Shown piece after piece: positions 42,720 through 44,825 of a stretch of DNA of 44,825 nucleotides (positions are counted from its first letter, which is position 1; each line of letters starts with the position of its first letter). The translations under genes were made by a program, and so were the position numbers. The stretch covers positions 1 to 44,825 of the forward strand of contig CAZLRV010000015.1 in assembly GCA_964562175.1 (NCBI GenBank). Direction: 5' to 3'. Below the pieces are notes generated by a model. The model had not been told where the DNA came from and did not search any database. It was given only the letters and a program-made list of their open reading frames with translations. Source of the stretch: CAZCJU01 sp964562175 (GTDB lineage: Bacteria > Bacillota > Clostridia > Oscillospirales > CAG-272).

Positions 42720-42737
42720 ATACCATGGGGCAGTGGG

Positions 42738-43051
42738 TCACAGCGGTGCGGTAAATTTGCGTTCTTCTCCGTCGGATATGGCTTCAAGCACTTTTGCGTG
42801 TTCCAAGCTTTTATTCAGCGATACAAATGCATCATCGTGATATCCGCATTCCCACTGAACACGTGAAAGATAGAGATACGGGCTGATAAGATGCCGTGGC
42901 AGCATCCCATATTGCCGTCATCGCAGAGCAGATAAAAGAGTGAGATCGCCCCGTTTGCCTCCCATCGGGAAACCGCTTGCGAGGTTACTCCGAGAGCCTC
43001 GGCGAGCGATTCTTGTGTGCGCCCGTTTCGGCAGTTGAAAAAGAACCCCAT
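42738..43051 (-). pseudogene. Decayed XRE-family regulator (HTH plus TPR-like tail)
   Basis: On the minus strand a helix-turn-helix of the XRE type is still legible from about 43030 to 42940 (RTQESLAEALGVTSQAVSRWE). The frame then breaks. In another frame, down to a TGA at 42738-42740, there is a helical repeat ending YLYLSRVQWECGYHDDAF and SLNKSLEHAKVLEAI, as in the TPR tail of XRE regulators. The middle is missing, so this is an internally deleted, frameshifted relic. The longer open frame 42815-43228 mixes the relic with unrelated sequence and is not a gene. Confidence 0.7.
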
Positions 43052-43058
43052 GTTGTTT

Positions 43059-43305
43059 GTGTGTATGGCACTGATGAAAACCATAATATTCTGTGTGCTA
43101 TACCTCTCTGTCATCCGAAATATTTGAAGGGTATAGAATATGTAGTAGAATTTGAGGAAAATGAGCGCGCCAAGGTCTGTGTCGGAGAGCTGCAAATCGT
43201 TATTGTTTTGCCAAGAAAAAGTGCGCAAATAATAAATCTCTCACATGCTACGGCTCCGATGCTTGGGGGGATGTCCGAATCGAATGGAACGAAATTAAAG
43301 ACTAA
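43059..43305 (+). pseudogene. Possible plus-strand gene remnant, unrecognised
   Basis: Two protein-like stretches occur in different frames: YLKGIEYVVEFEENERAKV (about 43123-43180), and YGSDAWGDVRIEWNEIKD ending in TAA (43249-43305). A perfect hairpin at 43342 follows. This could be the tail of a decayed gene, but no family is recognised, and chance open frame is possible. Confidence 0.3.
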
Positions 43306-43341
43306 CCGATTTCAATTTATCGAGGCGAACCGAATACACAA

Positions 43342-43370
43342 AGGGCTGACGGAAAACAACCGTCAGCCCT
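43342..43370 (+). terminator. Strong hairpin, probable terminator
   Basis: A perfect 11-bp stem (AGGGCTGACGG 43342-43352 with 43360-43370) around a 7-base loop, followed by CAATTATTGCTTT. The U-tract is poor, so it may act mainly as a transcript-end stabiliser. Confidence 0.6.
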
Positions 43371-43395
43371 CAATTATTGCTTTGCGGTAAGCAAA

Positions 43396-43427
43396 GAAAA
43401 AGGCTTCGGAAATTGCTTTCCAAAGCC
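43396..43427 (-). terminator. Terminator of the tRNA-Pro gene
   Basis: An 11-bp stem with one mismatch (43402-43412 with 43417-43427) and a 4-base loop, followed on the minus strand by TTTTTCTTTGC. It starts 5 bases after the CCA end of the tRNA fragment and fits its native terminator. Confidence 0.7.
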
Positions 43428-43431
43428 CTTT

Positions 43432-43477
43432 TGGTCGGAGTGACAGGATTCGAACCTGCGGCATCTCGCTCCCAAAG
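43432..43477 (-). pseudogene. 3' half of tRNA-Pro(TGG); probable attachment-site remnant
   Basis: On the minus strand the sequence matches the 3' half of a proline tRNA: anticodon loop TTTGGGA (43470-43476, anticodon TGG), 3' anticodon stem GCGAG (43465-43469), T-arm GCAGG-TTCGAAT-CCTGT (43443-43459), acceptor CACTCCG, discriminator A and encoded CCA (43432-43434). The match stops inside the 5' anticodon stem: beyond 43477 the needed pairing bases are absent, so no D-arm or 5' acceptor strand exists. Integrases of many ICEs and prophages target this part of tRNA genes. Since the native-looking terminator is kept on this side, the inserted element should extend to the right, with an intact tRNA-Pro expected at its other end. 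Confidence 0.8.
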
Positions 43478-43551
43478 AGCAAAATTACTTTATTTTGCTT
43501 GGTAAACGCTCTTTTTAGCCCGATTTTTACGCTTTTGAGGCTGTTTTTCCT

Positions 43552-43569
43552 CCGATAATTCCGATAATT
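43552..43569 (+). repeat. Tandem 9-bp repeat
   Basis: CCGATAATT occurs twice head-to-tail (43552-43560, 43561-43569), between the tRNA fragment and the longer direct repeats. Confidence 0.7.
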
Positions 43570-43590
43570 CTGTGCGTTACATCGCTGGAA

Positions 43591-43669
43591 CTGGTCAAAA
43601 TTGTGGTCAAAACTGGTCTGCCTCATCAGCGTAAGTAAACCAAAATAAAACTGGTCAAATTGTGGTCAA
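43591..43669 (+). repeat. Direct repeats near the element end (candidate integrase arm sites)
   Basis: CTGGTCAAAATTGTGGTCAA (43591-43610) recurs with one base fewer at 43651-43669, and CTGGTC appears a third time at 43613-43618. GTGGTCAA is also repeated inside each unit. Their place 110-190 bases from the tRNA junction suits arm-type binding sites of a tyrosine recombinase; that role is inferred. The stretch 43478-43796 otherwise holds no gene I can support. Confidence 0.5.
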
Positions 43670-43680
43670 CTCGAATACAT

Positions 43681-43721
43681 AGCCCTTTTGTTGGTGGAAA
43701 CATCTTCGAAAGGGCTTTTTT
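43681..43721 (+). terminator. Hairpin with T-tract before the ArdA-like gene
   Basis: AGCCCTTT (43681-43688) pairs with AAAGGGCT (43709-43716) around a 20-base loop, followed by TTTTTA. It could stop transcription coming from the tRNA side or act as an attenuator for the element gene downstream. Confidence 0.6.
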
Positions 43722-43796
43722 ATTGCTCTCATTATACCATAAAAAATCGAAAATTTCAAGTATGTGAGAGCGAAATACGAAAGAAAGGAAAAGGCA

Positions 43797-44654
43797 ATGT
43801 TTACAGCAGTTATTGAAAACGAAGGCAACACCTTAGTCATGGAGTTCCCGTGCAAGCGTTACCTTATGGCCGACCATCTCAGCTCCATCGGTATCCGAAA
43901 GCCGGCGCATGAAATCAAGTGTATGGATGAAGAGGATGAGCCAATCAAAGTGAAGCTCTTTGGAAATAACGAATTCGAAAAGAGGCTCACTTTGTTAGTT
44001 TCTCCTTCCGACACACTATCCCTTGTAAACACCATGTGTGAGTTTTATCAGAACCTGCCCTACCAAAACAGGTTGGACGTTATGGAAGCGGTGATGACCG
44101 GAAAGGTCTCATCCATCGCTGAGTTTGATAAGTTCATGCTGGAGAGTCGGATGCAAGACACTACCGAATACTTCTACTGCCCTTTGGTTGCAAACGTGTA
44201 CAGCCGTGACGAGTACGGCAACATGGAAGACTATCCCGACGAGTACGACGGCAGCTACCTCGCTCCTTACGAAGAACGAATCCGTGATCTGATCCGCTTG
44301 GAAGACGCTCGTGATGAAGATAACCTCGCAGCTTACTTCGACGGAAGCAACGGTGCTGTCGGAAAACTTAAGGAGGTTCACTTCAGCACACAGAATGTGG
44401 ACGGTGTTCTTTACGGATGCATTCGAGCCGAGCTTACTGCTCCCTTCACTGCTGAAGAGGAAGCGGAATTCAAGGATTGGCTCGAAGGTCAGTGCTCGGA
44501 TGGATATGGCGAAGGTTTGGAGCAAAGATCGATCCGTGTGGAAGACGGCGATATGTACGTCAGCTTCTGGCACGGCGGTGATGATTGGTTCATGTTGAAC
44601 GGCGACGAGTTCGATGAGTATCTCAGCGATCAGAAGATGGGAGGTATCGAGTAA
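43797..44654 (+). CDS. ArdA-like acidic accessory protein of an integrative element
   Basis: 285 residues from the ATG at 43797, with AAAGGA about 8 bases upstream (an in-frame GTG at 43764 lacks one). The protein is very acidic, with few basic residues in its second half. Residues 1-115 (EFPCKRYLMADHLSSIGI; LTLLVSPSDTLSLVNTMCEFYQNLP) resemble the ArdA-like/antirestriction proteins common on Clostridia ICEs. The rest (FYCPLVANVYSRDEYGN; CSDGYGEGLEQRSI; YVSFWHGGDDWFM) matches a module I associate with the same elements. ArdA proteins mimic DNA to block type I restriction during transfer, but antirestriction activity here is inference. Codon use (more C-ending codons, higher G+C) differs from the chromosome to the left. 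The stop overlaps the next start. Confidence 0.55.
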   Translation: MFTAVIENEGNTLVMEFPCKRYLMADHLSSIGIRKPAHEIKCMDEEDEPIKVKLFGNNEFEKRLTLLVSPSDTLSLVNTMCEFYQNLPYQNRLDVMEAVMTGKVSSIAEFDKFMLESRMQDTTEYFYCPLVANVYSRDEYGNMEDYPDEYDGSYLAPYEERIRDLIRLEDARDEDNLAAYFDGSNGAVGKLKEVHFSTQNVDGVLYGCIRAELTAPFTAEEEAEFKDWLEGQCSDGYGEGLEQRSIRVEDGDMYVSFWHGGDDWFMLNGDEFDEYLSDQKMGGIE

Positions 44655-44825
44655 TGGCAATTCTGTTCTCCAAGGTCACCATGCGTGATGACTACAACGA
44701 ATCGGAGTTCCTTGTCGGAGGGTTTCCCCAAGAAGCCGATGATCTCGACGGCTGGACCGCATACCATGAGTTCCTCGATGAGATCACAGAAGACACCGTC
44801 GTGAACGTCAGAGCGCAAGCCTTCC
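44654..44825 (+). CDS. Truncated element gene, unknown function
   Basis: Starts at an ATG sharing its A with the preceding TAA and runs off the window; 57 residues are visible (begins MAILFSKVTMRDDYNE). It is acidic like its neighbour, and the one-base overlap indicates co-translation. No family is recognised. Confidence 0.55.
   Translation, partial: MAILFSKVTMRDDYNESEFLVGGFPQEADDLDGWTAYHEFLDEITEDTVVNVRAQAF

Noticed and set aside
42815..43228. Minus-strand open frame of 137 codons as an intact XRE regulator
   Set aside because: Only the HTH segment is protein-like; the TPR-like tail lies in another frame and the N-terminal part is unrelated sequence, so it is a relic.
43363..43626. Minus-strand open frame of 87 codons containing SEMPQVRILSLRPK
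   Set aside because: The peptide is a translation through the tRNA-Pro 3' half and its terminator, a well-known type of spurious frame.
1..44825. CRISPR array, rRNA genes, complete tRNA genes or insertion sequences
   Set aside because: None seen; no regularly spaced repeats, no transposase and no full cloverleaf in the window.

Overview
The window looks like a core chromosomal segment of an anaerobic, probably gut-associated, spore-forming Clostridia bacterium (Oscillospirales/Ruminococcaceae-like; this placement is inferred from gene order and family resemblance, not from a search). Supporting signs are PolC and DnaE together, WhiA, a YlmC/YmxH PRC-barrel protein, the pyrH-frr-uppS-cdsA-dxr-rseP-ispG-polC order, frequent TTG/GTG starts, and sigma-A promoters close to consensus.

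Layout. 1-90 is the membrane tail of a surface protein, closed by a bidirectional terminator. 157-3418 (minus) is a two-gene unit: a ribbon-helix-helix protein followed by clpB, driven by a perfect-consensus promoter. Plus-strand housekeeping genes follow: pgi, a small P-loop ATPase, murB, whiA, dnaE, a class A penicillin-binding protein whose start is problematic, and a lipoprotein with tandem DUF4430-like domains.

14655-24932 is a long, tightly overlapping cluster: nusB, a TsaD/Gcp paralog, xseA, xseB, ispA, a ~630-nt structured non-coding stretch, oapA, tlyA, nadK, argR, recN, tyrS and ylmC/ymxH. The non-coding stretch at about 18360-18990 is the highlight. Its neighbours and the small membrane protein right after it (an OapA-like protein with a DxxxD motif) identify it as an OLE (Ornate, Large, Extremophilic) RNA. 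It has its own extended -10 promoter, which shares a 13-bp core with the rpsB promoter.

25107-39126 holds rpsB-tsf (with a structured leader and a strong terminator), then the pyrH operon running through isoprenoid (uppS, dxr, ispG) and phospholipid (cdsA) genes, rseP and polC, to a methyltransferase-like and a nitroreductase-like gene. 39215-42613 carries a zinc-ribbon membrane protein and an 855-residue surface protein of unusual build: an internal PQTG sorting signal, a second export-like segment, a possible catalytically dead caspase-like domain and a jelly-roll-like tail. Base composition changes sharply inside this gene.

42738-43370 is decayed DNA, including an XRE-family regulator pseudogene. 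At 43432-43477 lies the 3' half of a tRNA-Pro(TGG) gene with its terminator, which I read as the attachment-site scar of an integrative element. The element appears to start there and run off the right edge; it carries direct repeats near the junction, an ArdA-like acidic protein and one truncated gene, with different codon use from the chromosome.
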